From Acidobacteriota bacterium (GTDB lineage: Bacteria; Acidobacteriota; Terriglobia; Bryobacterales; Bryobacteraceae), in NCBI GenBank assembly GCA_947470805.1, contig CANIVU010000015.1, positions 41,361 through 105,360 of the forward strand: DNA of 64,000 nt. The letters are read 5' to 3'. The position numbers and the translations under genes were made by a program. Shown piece after piece: positions 33,529-41,738 of this stretch (the first letter of the stretch is position 1; each line of letters starts with the position of its first letter). The notes beneath the pieces are model-generated. The model ran no database searches. It saw only the letters and a list, made by a program, of their open reading frames with translations, and was not told the DNA's origin.

Positions 33529-34854
33529 ATGAAAGTTGTCCTCCTTTCCTTGTTCGCGATCGGGCTGGCGGCGCAGCCGGCCGACCCGGCGGTGCTGTCT
33601 GAGCAGGCGCGGGCGGCGATGGCGTCGGGCCGTTTTGACGAGGCTGCGGCGGTGTATCGGAAGCTGATTGCGCAGATGCCGAACGTGGGCGGGCTGCGGA
33701 TGAATCTGGGTTTGGCGCTGTTTCAGGCGCGCAATTACCGGGCGGCGGCGACGGAGTTGAAGACGGCGCTGCGGCTGGAGCCGGGGCTCGGGCCGGCGTC
33801 GATGATACTGGGCATTTGCCACGGGAAGCTGGGCGAGCCGTTGTTGGCGATCCCTTTATTGGAGAAGGCCACGAAGACCGGGCCGGAGAATCCGGTGGTG
33901 GTTTTGGAGTTGGCGGATGCCTATTACGCCGTCGGGCGTCACCCGGAGGCGATCCGGCAGTTTGAGATTCTGGCGGGGATGCAGCCGAAGAATGCGGTGG
34001 CGTGGCGCGGGTTGGGGGTGGCGCTGACGGAGTATTCGCAGGTGCTGTTCGGGAAGCTACCGGCGGGCGGGGCGGAGGCGTTGACGCTGTTGGCGCGGTC
34101 GCGGTTGGCGGCCGATGAGCCGAAGGCGGCGTTCCGGTTGTTGCGGCAGGCGGTGGAGAAGAACCCGCGATTTGGGCCGGCGCATGGGTATTTGGCGGAG
34201 CTGTATGAGAAGACGGGCCATGCGGACTGGGCGGCGGCGGAGCGGGCGCTGACGGGACCGGGCGTGGGGGTGTTTGCGGAGATCGTGGCCAAGAGCGAGC
34301 AGGCGCTGCGGGCGTTTGGGTTGCTGGCGGCGTTGGGACCGTCGGTACCGTTGTTTGAGACGGAGGCGGAGGCGGCGCGGGCTCGGGGGGCGCATGCGGA
34401 GGCTGCTGCTGCGTGGCGGAAGGCGCTGGCGTTGCAGCCGGGGGCGGCGGCGTTGGAGAAGGGGTTGGCGCGGGCGCTGTTTGTGGGGCGGGCGTATGAG
34501 GAGGCGTTGCCCTTGTTGGCGAAGCATGGGATAGAGGCCGAGTTGGGGGAGGCGCTGTTGGAGACGGGGAAGGCGGCGGAGGCGATCCCGCATTTGTTGA
34601 AGGCTCGGGGCGCGGGGGCGGCGTTGGGACGCGCGTATTTGGCGGTGGACGAGCCGGCGAAGGCGATTGCGCCGTTGCGGGGGGCGTTGGCCGGGGATAC
34701 CGACGGGTCGGTACATTTCCAGCTGGCGCGGGCATTGCAGCGGACGGGGGCGGCGGCGCAGGCGCGGGAGATGGACAAGGTGGCGGCGGAGATCCGGGCG
34801 CGGGTGGCGGCGCAGGCGGAGGCGGTGAGCGCGGTGGAGATTGTGCGGCCATGA
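33529..34854 (+). CDS. Secreted TPR-repeat protein
   Basis: The ATG at 33529 starts a signal peptide (MKVVLLSLFAIGLAAQ). The 441-residue protein then consists of tetratricopeptide repeats, for example MASGRFDEAAAVYRKLIAQMPN, ALRLEPGLGPASMILGICHGKLG and GRHPEAIRQFEILAGMQPKN; the C-terminal half is alanine-rich and less regular. It is a protein-binding scaffold in the periplasm. The FG-GAP gene starts 15 bases after the stop; TPR plus CRTAC1-like pairs are common in Acidobacteriota, suggesting that the products interact. The frame uses very G-rich codons. Confidence 0.85.
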   Translation: MKVVLLSLFAIGLAAQPADPAVLSEQARAAMASGRFDEAAAVYRKLIAQMPNVGGLRMNLGLALFQARNYRAAATELKTALRLEPGLGPASMILGICHGKLGEPLLAIPLLEKATKTGPENPVVVLELADAYYAVGRHPEAIRQFEILAGMQPKNAVAWRGLGVALTEYSQVLFGKLPAGGAEALTLLARSRLAADEPKAAFRLLRQAVEKNPRFGPAHGYLAELYEKTGHADWAAAERALTGPGVGVFAEIVAKSEQALRAFGLLAALGPSVPLFETEAEAARARGAHAEAAAAWRKALALQPGAAALEKGLARALFVGRAYEEALPLLAKHGIEAELGEALLETGKAAEAIPHLLKARGAGAALGRAYLAVDEPAKAIAPLRGALAGDTDGSVHFQLARALQRTGAAAQAREMDKVAAEIRARVAAQAEAVSAVEIVRP

Positions 34855-34869
34855 TTGGTGGGGTCTAAG

Positions 34870-36405
34870 ATGCGGTTCTGTTTCCTCCTTTCTGTTGTTA
34901 GTTACGGCATCACGTTCGGTCCGGCTACGGGGCCGGGGTTTGTGTTGGAACATTCTCCGTCGCCGGAGAAGTACCTGGCTTCGACCATGGCGGGCGGGCT
35001 GGCTGTGTTTGACTACAACAACGACGGGCGGCCGGACCTGTTTTTTGCCAATGGGGCGGAGTTGCCGTCTTTTCGAAAGACGGGGCCGAAGTACTGGAAT
35101 CGGCTGTATCGCAACGACGGCGATTTTCGGTTCACCGATGTGACGGAGAAGGCTGGTCTCGCCGGGGAAGGGTTTGCGTTTGGCGCGGCGGCGGCGGACT
35201 TTGATAACGACGGTTTTGTTGATCTTTTCGTGCCGGCGATGCCAACGCCGCGGTTGTACCGGAACAAGGGCGACGGGACGTTTGTGGCGGTGGCGCTGCC
35301 GGCGACGGGCGCCTGGACGGTGGCCGCCGGGTGGTTCGACTACGACCGCGACGGGCGGCAGGATTTGTTTGTCGTTAACTATCTGAACTGGTCGCCCATG
35401 AACAATCCATGGTGCGGGGACCGGGCGAAGAATGTGCGGGTGTACTGTCATCCGCGGCATTTTGCGGCTACTACGAATCAACTGTTTCGTAATATGGGCG
35501 ATGGGACATTTACCGATGTTAGTAAGTCGGCTGGATTAGATAAGTTTCCGGGTAAGGGGATGAGTGTTGCCTTCGCCGACTATGACGCCGATGGGTATCT
35601 GGACGCATTTGTAACCAACGACGGGATGCCGAACTCGCTGTTCCGGAATTTGGGGAACGGCAAGTTTGAAGAGGCGGCGTTCGCGGCTGGGGTGGCATTG
35701 CCGGATCGCGGGGTGACGATTTCCAATATGGGTGTCGATTTCCGCGATTATGACAACGACGGGCGGCCGGATTTGTTGATTACGGCGCTGGCTGGCGAAT
35801 CGTTTCCGTTGTTCCGGAATTTGGGGAAGGGCCAGTTCCAGGAGGCGACGGCGATGGCGCGGTTGGCGCCGCTGGTGGCCCGCAAAAGCGGGTGGGGCGT
35901 GGTGTTCGCCGACTTCGATAATGACGGCCGGAAAGATATCTTCACGGCTAACTCCCATGTAAACGATATGGTAGGTGTGACGACCTCCTCGGATGTGTAT
36001 CTTCTTCCTAACTCGGTGTTTCAAAATCGGGATGGGAAGAGCTTTGTGGATGTTACTGGGGCGAGTCCGGCGCTGGCGGGCGCGGCGGCGGCGCATCGGG
36101 GGGCGGTGGCGGCGGACCTGGATGGCGACGGACGGCTGGACGTGGTTGTGACGGCGTTGGGCGGGGCGGCGGCCATTTGGCGGAATACGACTGTCAGTAC
36201 GAATTCCTGGGTGGCGGTCCCGGCGCCGTTGAATGCGGCGGTGGTATTGGGTTCGCAGACAAATTTGGCTTCGTCGTCGGCCGGGTACTCGTCATCGGTC
36301 GTGGGCCCGGTGCATTTTGGGCTTGGGGCGGCGACTGGGCCTGTTTCGGGTACGGTGTTGGTTGTTGGTCAGGCGCCGGCCGTTTGGACGGGGCGGGCGC
36401 GGTAG
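34870..36405 (+). CDS. CRTAC1-like FG-GAP/VCBS repeat protein
   Basis: The ATG at 34870 (signal peptide MRFCFLLSVVSYGITFG) is preferred to a TTG at 34855. The 511-residue protein has about seven FG-GAP repeats with the calcium-binding pattern DxNxDGxxD, as in FDYNNDGRPDLFF, FDNDGFVDLFV, YDRDGRQDLFV and LDGDGRLDVVV, separated by RNxGDGTF segments. The C-terminus (SSAGYSSSVVGPVHFGLGAA) is a shortened ASPIC/UnbV domain. It is an extracellular beta-propeller and probably partners with the TPR protein. No catalytic role can be read. Confidence 0.87.
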   Translation: MRFCFLLSVVSYGITFGPATGPGFVLEHSPSPEKYLASTMAGGLAVFDYNNDGRPDLFFANGAELPSFRKTGPKYWNRLYRNDGDFRFTDVTEKAGLAGEGFAFGAAAADFDNDGFVDLFVPAMPTPRLYRNKGDGTFVAVALPATGAWTVAAGWFDYDRDGRQDLFVVNYLNWSPMNNPWCGDRAKNVRVYCHPRHFAATTNQLFRNMGDGTFTDVSKSAGLDKFPGKGMSVAFADYDADGYLDAFVTNDGMPNSLFRNLGNGKFEEAAFAAGVALPDRGVTISNMGVDFRDYDNDGRPDLLITALAGESFPLFRNLGKGQFQEATAMARLAPLVARKSGWGVVFADFDNDGRKDIFTANSHVNDMVGVTTSSDVYLLPNSVFQNRDGKSFVDVTGASPALAGAAAAHRGAVAADLDGDGRLDVVVTALGGAAAIWRNTTVSTNSWVAVPAPLNAAVVLGSQTNLASSSAGYSSSVVGPVHFGLGAATGPVSGTVLVVGQAPAVWTGRAR

Positions 36406-36709
36406 ATTGGGTTTCGGGCGTACGCGTGGGGCCTGGCCGGGGCCCCGGTTGATGGGTATGTTCGGGATGTCAAAGAGCTGGGCGCCGTTGGGACGATGGC
36501 TGGGCCAAGGTTCCGGCGGCGGTTTGGGTTCGCGTTGGCGAATTTGATTGTGACCCGGTTTTATGCGGGTTTTGTTGAGGACTTGTTCGCTTCGGCGAGG
36601 TTTGTCGCGTCTTGGGGACCCACCGTCGCCCTTCGGGCTTTGGTGGGCAAGCACCGTTCCTGGACAAGCGAGGTGTCCGGCGGGGACGCCCGCCATTTCC
36701 CCGGTGGGG
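36406..36709. other. Highly structured non-coding stretch with three consecutive hairpins
   Basis: No gene is supported. Three hairpins follow each other: CCCACC/GGTGGG (36619-36647) enclosing GCCC/GGGC; GGACA/TGTCC (36662-36678); GGCGGG/CCCGCC (36679-36694). A 15-base direct repeat, TTGGGTTCGCGTTGG, occurs at 36524-36538 and again at 36721-36735, inside the end of the next gene. The interval between the repeats may be an insertion into the gene's 3' end. Confidence 0.55.
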
Positions 36710-37369
36710 TTACGCGGCGATTGGGTTCGCGTTGGTAAATCCGCGTCCGCCTTCGTAAGCCGGGGGGCGGGGCGGCAGTTTGGGCAGACGGCCGAACAAC
36801 GGGTCGGGGCCGGGGTGCATGGCGTAGAAGAGTTCGCGGTCGTTATGGTTCCTCATCGCGTTGCCGAACCAGATTGCGGCTCCGCCCTTCACCATCGGCG
36901 GGAGGTATGCCTGCTCCGCTTTCACGACGTGGATTTCGCGGAAGAGCCGGGTGGTTTGGAGGTCCATCAGACTATTGATCGCGCTGTAGATCTGCATTTC
37001 GGCCGCGGCCCGGTAGCGGTTGAGTTGGTTCCACTCGGCGGCCGCGTCGGGGACCGCAAGCGGGTCTTCGTCGTGTTGCCGGAAGAGTCTGCCGATGAGG
37101 CTTGTGATTTTTTCGAGCCGGGTGGCGGCGTCGATGAATTGGGCGAAGACTGTTTCCTCGATGGCGCCGGTGGGCTTCATTTCCTGGCGCATTTTGGCTT
37201 CGAATTTCGCCATGTAGTCTTGCTGGTCCGGCGACAGGACGAGGATGCCCAAGCAGAGGCCATGCTTGATGTTGTTCCTGGACGACTGGGCCTTGCCCGC
37301 ATCCGTCTTCGGGCCGGTGGAGTGCTGGGCGTTGGCCTGGTTGGCGAGGGTTTGCGCGGCGGTAGCCAT
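36710..37369 (-). CDS. Conserved hypothetical protein with STGPKT N-terminal motif
   Basis: The 219-residue protein opens with ANQANAQHSTGPKTDAGK and NNIKHGL, a motif I know from a multi-copy family of unknown function in Acidobacteriota and Planctomycetes. The rest is helical and charged with no signal peptide or catalytic motif. The last codons (FTNANPIAA) fall in the direct repeat at 36721-36735. The other repeat copy would continue the same frame with about 50 more codons, so the gene may be truncated. It pairs with the gene two bases upstream. Confidence 0.65.
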   Translation of the reverse strand: MATAAQTLANQANAQHSTGPKTDAGKAQSSRNNIKHGLCLGILVLSPDQQDYMAKFEAKMRQEMKPTGAIEETVFAQFIDAATRLEKITSLIGRLFRQHDEDPLAVPDAAAEWNQLNRYRAAAEMQIYSAINSLMDLQTTRLFREIHVVKAEQAYLPPMVKGGAAIWFGNAMRNHNDRELFYAMHPGPDPLFGRLPKLPPRPPAYEGGRGFTNANPIAA

Positions 37370-37371
37370 GA

Positions 37372-37806
37372 CTAACGGACCTCCTGTTCGGCGATGAGGG
37401 CGGAGAGGGAACCGTCGGTGTTGCCGGCGATGAGGTGGTCGACGGCTTGATCGATGTAGGCGCTGGCGGCTTTGGGCATGGGGATGCGGGCGGCGTCTGC
37501 GAGCGGGGTGGCGGTAGCGACCTTTTGGCGTGTGCGGGAGAGCCGGGTGGCGTGGCTGACGCGGGCGGCCTGGAGTTTGGCGACCTGTTTGCGGGCTCGG
37601 TTCCAGTTGCGGGTGGCGCGGTTCTGGGCGGCGAGGAGGCGCGGTTCGGCGTCGATGTTGTGCGCGTTGGCGCGGACACGTTCGAGTTCCCAGGCGGCGT
37701 AGGCCATCTGGTGGGTGAAGAACTTTTCGAGTTCGGTGAGGGGACGGGTGGCGGCGTCGGTTTCGAGGTTTATTTCGAGGAGACGGGTGTCGGGTAGAAG
37801 TGACAT
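37372..37806 (-). CDS. Hypothetical helical protein paired with the STGPKT gene
   Basis: The 144-residue protein is mostly helical: FFTHQMAYAAWELERVRANAHN, then a basic stretch NRATRNWNRARKQVAKLQAARVSH resembling a coiled coil or nucleic-acid-binding helix. I recognise no family. It starts at 37806 behind GGACTCC and ends two bases before the STGPKT gene, so the pair form one transcript. A 35-base hairpin is 45 bases upstream. Confidence 0.55.
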   Translation of the reverse strand: MSLLPDTRLLEINLETDAATRPLTELEKFFTHQMAYAAWELERVRANAHNIDAEPRLLAAQNRATRNWNRARKQVAKLQAARVSHATRLSRTRQKVATATPLADAARIPMPKAASAYIDQAVDHLIAGNTDGSLSALIAEQEVR

Positions 37807-37850
37807 TTGGAGTCCTTTCCAGGGTGTTTGCCGGACGTCCTATCCGGGGT

Positions 37851-37885
37851 TGGAAGTGGGGGGCGACGCCCGATTCCTACTTCCA
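37851..37885. repeat. Hairpin containing the 21-base dispersed repeat, copy 2
   Basis: TGGAAGT (37851-37857) and ACTTCCA (37879-37885) are perfect inverted arms that enclose the near-palindrome GGGCGACGCCC (37861-37871). The left 21 bases match 3166-3186 with one difference. It lies just upstream of the STGPKT gene pair and could be the end of a repeated element or a promoter-region structure. Confidence 0.55.
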
Positions 37886-38135
37886 TTATAGAAAGTTGTC
37901 TACTGTTTTCGGCTTTTTGGCGGTGGGGTGTAGATGGTGATGTCGTGTGGAATGAACGGGTTACGGATTATTTTCAAGTGTTGTGATCGGGTTTTCGAGA
38001 GGGGGTGTTTTTTGAGGTAGTGAGGGGAAACGGCTGTTTTCTGAGGACGTTGACCAGCCGGGACGGCGGATTGCGGCTTCCGCATCCTGCTGGAATGGTG
38101 GGGCCCGTCAACGCGTGGTTCGCGCCCCACCCCCT
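37886..38135. other. Non-coding stretch with hairpin terminator for the oxoamine synthase gene
   Basis: No convincing gene. GTGGGGC (38098-38104) pairs with GCCCCAC (38124-38130) five bases past the synthase stop, with a 19-base loop, likely its terminator. The part at 37900-38030 is T-rich and G-rich with several runs of T, and has an open minus-strand frame that continues from antisense to the synthase; I do not regard it as a gene. Confidence 0.45.
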
Positions 38136-39398
38136 TTACGCTCCAGCCATGGCGCAGGGCTCCGCGTCCGGCTGCAAGATCGCCTGGTGTCGTCCCAGCG
38201 CCAGGCATTCCTCGAGCGCATCCACAAACGCAACGATGTCGGATTGGTGGTTGTGCCGGGAGATGGTGAAACGAATTCCCGGCCGGTTCATCGGCACGGC
38301 TGGAAACACGCAGATGCAGCACAAGAAGCCCCGTTCCTGCATGAGTTTGGCCACGTTGAACACCACGCGCGGGGAATCGCATTGGGTCTGGAAGATTGGA
38401 GTGTGCTGAATGCCCGCGAGCTGTAGGTCCCGTTCGCCGACGAGCGCCACGCATTGCGCGATGCGGTCGTGCAGTTCGGCCTGTAATCGGGGAAACTCAC
38501 TGCTTGTGTGCAGCCGCGCCGAGCCGACCGCCGCCCCCAGCATGGGCGGCTGGATGGGGCCGGAAAACAACATGGGGCCACCGCAGCGCCGGATCCGCTC
38601 GGCCATTTCCCGGCTCGAAACCGCAATGACTCCGCCGGCGGCTGAGAACGCCTTGTTAAGCGACAAGGCCACGACGACGCGTTCGTCGCCGCCGAAGTGT
38701 TCGAGCGCTAAACCCCGGCCGTGTTTGCCGAAGCAACTGGTGGCGTGGGCATCGTCGATGTAGAGGCGGAGTTTGTCGTGCCTGCCCAAAAGATCCTTGA
38801 GTTCGGCCCACGGCGCACAATCGCCGAGCATGGAGTAGAGGCCATCGGCCAGGTACCAGACTTGCCCTTGGTGGTCTTGTAGCCGAGTGAGCAGCGCGTC
38901 CAACTGATCCATCCGGTTGTGCCGAAGTATCTCAAGCGACACACCGGGAATGAGCTTCACGGCGCTGTGCAGGCTGGCGTGGGCGAACTGATCGATGATC
39001 ACAAAATCCCCGTCGCGAATCAGGACGGGCAGCGCCGCCATGTGCCCCAGGCTGGTTGACGCGGCGACCACGACCGGGCGCCCCGTCATCTGCTCCAGCA
39101 GCGCCTCCAACTCCAGATACAGTGGGCACTGCACGTAGGCCCGCGAGAAGTGGAACTGCGTGCCATAGTCATCGATCGCGCGATGGGCGGCTTCGCGGAG
39201 TTCCGGCCGGGCCTCGAGGGCCATATAGCTGCAGGAGCCGAAGTTCAGTAGCCGGTCGCCATCCAGCGATACGAAGCGGCCGCTTTCGCTTTGCGCGCTG
39301 CGCATGATTACACCGGCATCGACCGCGGCGGAGACGTAACGGTACGCGCTGTCGATCTGGCGCGTATGCGAAAACCGGAAACGCTCAGTTCGAGCCAT
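38136..39398 (-). CDS. PLP-dependent alpha-oxoamine synthase (KBL/BioF/CqsA-like)
   Basis: The 420-residue fold-type I PLP enzyme resembles alpha-oxoamine synthases, which condense an amino acid with an acyl-CoA or acyl-ACP. Visible are LLNFGSCSYMAL, RAYVQCPLYLELE, the DDAHATSCFGKHGRG strand (Asp215/216 and His218 bind PLP), and the Schiff-base lysine in LSLNKAFSAAGG (Lys249). No biotin, heme or sphingolipid genes are adjacent, so BioF is unlikely; a quorum-signal (CqsA-like) or lipid/secondary-metabolite role is possible. It overlaps the NTF2-like gene by 14 bases, so both are co-translated. Confidence 0.85.
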   Translation of the reverse strand: MARTERFRFSHTRQIDSAYRYVSAAVDAGVIMRSAQSESGRFVSLDGDRLLNFGSCSYMALEARPELREAAHRAIDDYGTQFHFSRAYVQCPLYLELEALLEQMTGRPVVVAASTSLGHMAALPVLIRDGDFVIIDQFAHASLHSAVKLIPGVSLEILRHNRMDQLDALLTRLQDHQGQVWYLADGLYSMLGDCAPWAELKDLLGRHDKLRLYIDDAHATSCFGKHGRGLALEHFGGDERVVVALSLNKAFSAAGGVIAVSSREMAERIRRCGGPMLFSGPIQPPMLGAAVGSARLHTSSEFPRLQAELHDRIAQCVALVGERDLQLAGIQHTPIFQTQCDSPRVVFNVAKLMQERGFLCCICVFPAVPMNRPGIRFTISRHNHQSDIVAFVDALEECLALGRHQAILQPDAEPCAMAGA

Positions 39399-39924
39399 TG
39401 CTGCCTCCTTGCATGCACGATTCCAAAGTTGTCAGGCTAAAGGGCGCGTCGCTGTCCCAACATAGGCTTACGATTTTCCAGCGGCCCTCTTCGCGGATCA
39501 GTTGCAGTGAGTTGACGCCGCGCTCGATGAAGTCGACGGCGGTGGGCGAGACACGCGTCTCGTAGGCGCTGGCGACGTGGATCACGTTGCCGAAGCGATC
39601 GGTGCGGCGGGCGATTTCGCGCTCAAAGAAGCTGGTGACGGCGCCTACCTCGAGCAGTTCCTCGACCATGTTTCTGAAGTCTGCAAGTTCCATGTGGTCG
39701 GTGGCTTCGGGTGTGACGCGGGTAATGCGGGCATGCTTCGAAAACAAGCTGGCCATGGTGTCCCAATCGGGCGCACTTCCTTCCTCGAACGAGATGACCT
39801 CGTAGAAGGCGCGCATCAGCGCATCCAACGGTTGTTGGTCCGACGGTTGCTGGTCCGACTGTGCGTTGCCCATGATGGCGTCGAGGTCTTTCAGGTGGAT
39901 GGCAAGGGTGGGTCTTGTTTGCAT
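39385..39924 (-). CDS. NTF2-like/SnoaL-like protein
   Basis: The 179-residue protein has an NTF2-like cone fold pattern: LMRAFYEVISFEEGSAPDWDTMASLF, then EEGRWKIVSLCWD near the end. A SDQQP pair at residues 23-32 is a short tandem repeat in DNA. The ATG at 39924 is fixed by GGAG seven bases upstream. Such proteins are cyclases, isomerases, hydrolases or binding subunits. It overlaps the oxoamine synthase gene, suggesting it acts on that enzyme's substrate or product (inference). Confidence 0.7.
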   Translation of the reverse strand: MQTRPTLAIHLKDLDAIMGNAQSDQQPSDQQPLDALMRAFYEVISFEEGSAPDWDTMASLFSKHARITRVTPEATDHMELADFRNMVEELLEVGAVTSFFEREIARRTDRFGNVIHVASAYETRVSPTAVDFIERGVNSLQLIREEGRWKIVSLCWDSDAPFSLTTLESCMQGGSNGSN

Positions 39925-40696
39925 GCAGATCTCCTATACATTTCTGGCGTAGGGGCCGATCCAAGGCCCTTCATCTGTACGAGCGGATCGGCTCGGCAAG
40001 AAGTATCATTTCGCGCAAAAGTTTTTAGGGCTATGCTGGCGTCCATCGAAGTTGCCCGATCCATGTTGGGCTGCGGTGGCGAGGCTAGGGGTGGGCTCAC
40101 AACATACCTGCGGCAAGAAAGGTTTGCGGTGGCAAACTCGTTGCGCTAGGAATCATTCGCCCGGATCGTCCATCCGCCGTCACAGGCGCGGCGGAGAACA
40201 ATGGGGCCGGCGATTCGCGTTTGGTAGCGCTATGCGAGGACCAATGAGGTTTCGCCCAAGGCCTGATTGCCCGGGTGTTGATGGCCGGGTGACTGTGTTG
40301 GGGCCGGTTGGGCTGGCGAAGGGCGCTTCGATCGAAATCGGGGGGGGAGGGACCCGCTGATGAGGGGTAGGTATGTGGGGTAGAGTCCCCGACTTTTCGG
40401 GGGTTGCGCGGAATGTAAAATCCGCTATGCTTGCAGGAACTTGCAGATGTTGATTGGCTTGTCCGTTGAGCCTGTTGTTAATGTTTTAATTATATAGGGC
40501 GAAATTTGGGCACGTACCGATCCGCAGTTTGCCTGTAGCAGATGTGTTTTTCCAGGCGGTGTGTTTTGCGCAGGTTCTGGAAAACATAAACAAATGGATT
40601 CGAGCCGCGGTATGAAATAGCGCGACTCCCAAGCGCTGGCCGGCGTGCTTGAATCCAAAACGAATAGTCACAGTCAGGGAAAGGGTAGGAGGATAC
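39925..40696. other. Long intergenic region with hairpins
   Basis: No gene is supported in these 772 bases. Features: a GTTTGC-GGTG-GCAAAC hairpin (40122-40137); a run of eight Gs near 40340; a CCCCGA-CTTT-TCGGGG hairpin (40387-40402) that could be a terminator or attenuator; an AT-rich TTAATTATATA at about 40485-40496 that could hold a promoter for the EXORDIUM-like gene; and the structured leader at 40595-40657. A plus-strand frame ending near 40360 lacks coding periodicity. Confidence 0.45.
40595..40657 (+). promoter_or_regulatory. Structured leader upstream of the EXORDIUM-like gene
   Basis: TGGATTCGAGC (40595-40605) pairs with GCTTGAATCCA (40647-40657) to give an 11-bp outer stem with one G-U. 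Inside, AGCGC (40619-40623) pairs with GCGCT (40633-40637) around GACTCCCAA. The end is 29 bases before the AGGAGG ribosome site. It is shaped like a cis-regulatory RNA, but matches no riboswitch I know. Confidence 0.5.
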
Positions 40697-41665
40697 GTGA
40701 AGAAATATCTTCTGTCGTTTGCAGTGATGGGTGCTTTGGCCGTTGGCGCCGGGTTTCTGGTGATGGGCGGGGACGGTGGTTCCGGCAAAGAGAATGAGAG
40801 CGATGACTCGACCGAGGTGATTGAGAAATCCAGTCACCGCCGTTTTGACGTCCCGGCCCCGGTGGGCGGCGCGTCGACGGTTGCTGCTGCCCCGACCGGG
40901 CAAGCGGTTTCGCAGTTCGGGATTCAGTACCACAACGGCCCGGTGATGGCGTCCGGAATGAACGTTTACATCATCTGGTACGGTACGCACCTTGATAACA
41001 CGAAGACGAATTTGAAGACCTTGGTTGCGAACATCGGCAACACCCCGTACTGGAACATTAACAAGACCTACACGACCGCCGGTGGTGTGGCGCTTTCGGG
41101 TGCGGTGACTTTTAAGAAGGAAGTTGTGAATACCGGGACGGCGACTAGCCTGAGCGACGCGGCGATCCAGAACATCGTTGCTGCTCACCTTGCGCTGCCC
41201 AGCACGAACGCGAACTACTTGCCGCGTGACGTGAACGGTATTTACCTGGTGCTGACGGGTACGAATGTGACGGCTTCGAGCGGTTTCTGCACGCAGTACT
41301 GCGGCTGGCACACCCATTTCTCGAATGGTGGCATCGACATCAAGTACTCCTTCGTTGGCTCCGTTTCGCGCTGCCCAACTTCTTGCGCGGCGCAGAATCC
41401 GGGCCCGAATAACGACTTGAATACGGACGGCATGGCTTCGATCATCGCTCACGAGATGGAAGAAACGCTGACGGATCCGGACCTGAACGCCTGGTGGCAA
41501 ACCTCGACCGGCATGGAAAACGCCGACAAGTGCGCCTGGACGTTCGGGAGCTTGCTTGGTGGTACGGGGAATGGCAAGTACAACATGAACTTCGGCGGGA
41601 AGAACTGGTACATCCAGCAGAACTGGAAGAACGTTGCTCCTGCCGGCGCTTGCGCCAAGCAGTAA
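40697..41665 (+). CDS. Secreted EXORDIUM/phosphate-induced protein 1-like protein
   Basis: The 322-residue protein matches the plant EXORDIUM/PHI-1 family along its length: GPVMASGMNVYIIWYG, NIVAAHLALP, DVNGIYLVLTG, CTQYCGWHTHF, CPTSCA, GMASIIAHEMEETLTDPDLNAWW and ENADKCAWTFG. GTG at 40697 behind AGGAGG (four-base spacing) is chosen, giving a signal sequence (VKKYLLSFAVMGALAVG). Cysteines are paired as in the family. Plant members act in cell-wall growth; the bacterial role is unknown. HEMEE resembles a metal motif. A strong terminator follows. Confidence 0.85.
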   Translation: MKKYLLSFAVMGALAVGAGFLVMGGDGGSGKENESDDSTEVIEKSSHRRFDVPAPVGGASTVAAAPTGQAVSQFGIQYHNGPVMASGMNVYIIWYGTHLDNTKTNLKTLVANIGNTPYWNINKTYTTAGGVALSGAVTFKKEVVNTGTATSLSDAAIQNIVAAHLALPSTNANYLPRDVNGIYLVLTGTNVTASSGFCTQYCGWHTHFSNGGIDIKYSFVGSVSRCPTSCAAQNPGPNNDLNTDGMASIIAHEMEETLTDPDLNAWWQTSTGMENADKCAWTFGSLLGGTGNGKYNMNFGGKNWYIQQNWKNVAPAGACAKQ

Positions 41666-41686
41666 CTGCTGCTTGATTCGATTGGT

Positions 41687-41719
41687 GGGGGTGGGCCTAG
41701 GCCCGCCCCCTTTTCTTTT
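41687..41719 (+). terminator. Strong Rho-independent terminator
   Basis: GGGGGTGGGCC (41687-41697) pairs with GGCCCGCCCCC (41700-41710), all bases paired with one G-U, and is followed by TTTTCTTTT. It lies 22 bases past the EXORDIUM-like stop. It is the clearest intrinsic terminator in the window. Confidence 0.9.
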
Positions 41720-41738
41720 GGTAGGTTCGAGAGAAGCG

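Noticed and set aside
34057..35481. 474-codon minus-strand frame across the TPR/CRTAC1 junction
   Set aside because: The product is almost only Arg, Pro, Gln and Leu, and it spans two well-defined genes on the other strand.
37900..38454. Minus-strand frame ending at 37900
   Set aside because: Most of it is antisense-frame to the oxoamine synthase end; the remainder lies in a T-rich non-coding stretch with a terminator hairpin.
38136..39398. Assignment as BioF (biotin synthesis)
   Set aside because: No bio genes nearby, the lysine motif is LSLNKAFSAAGG instead of the usual TLGKA form, and the N-terminus is extended; a general oxoamine synthase call is safer.
40595..40657. tRNA-like fold, because of a GATTCGA-like stretch in the leader
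   Set aside because: No acceptor/D/anticodon/T-arm layout could be drawn, and there is no CCA-adjacent end; treated as a leader structure.
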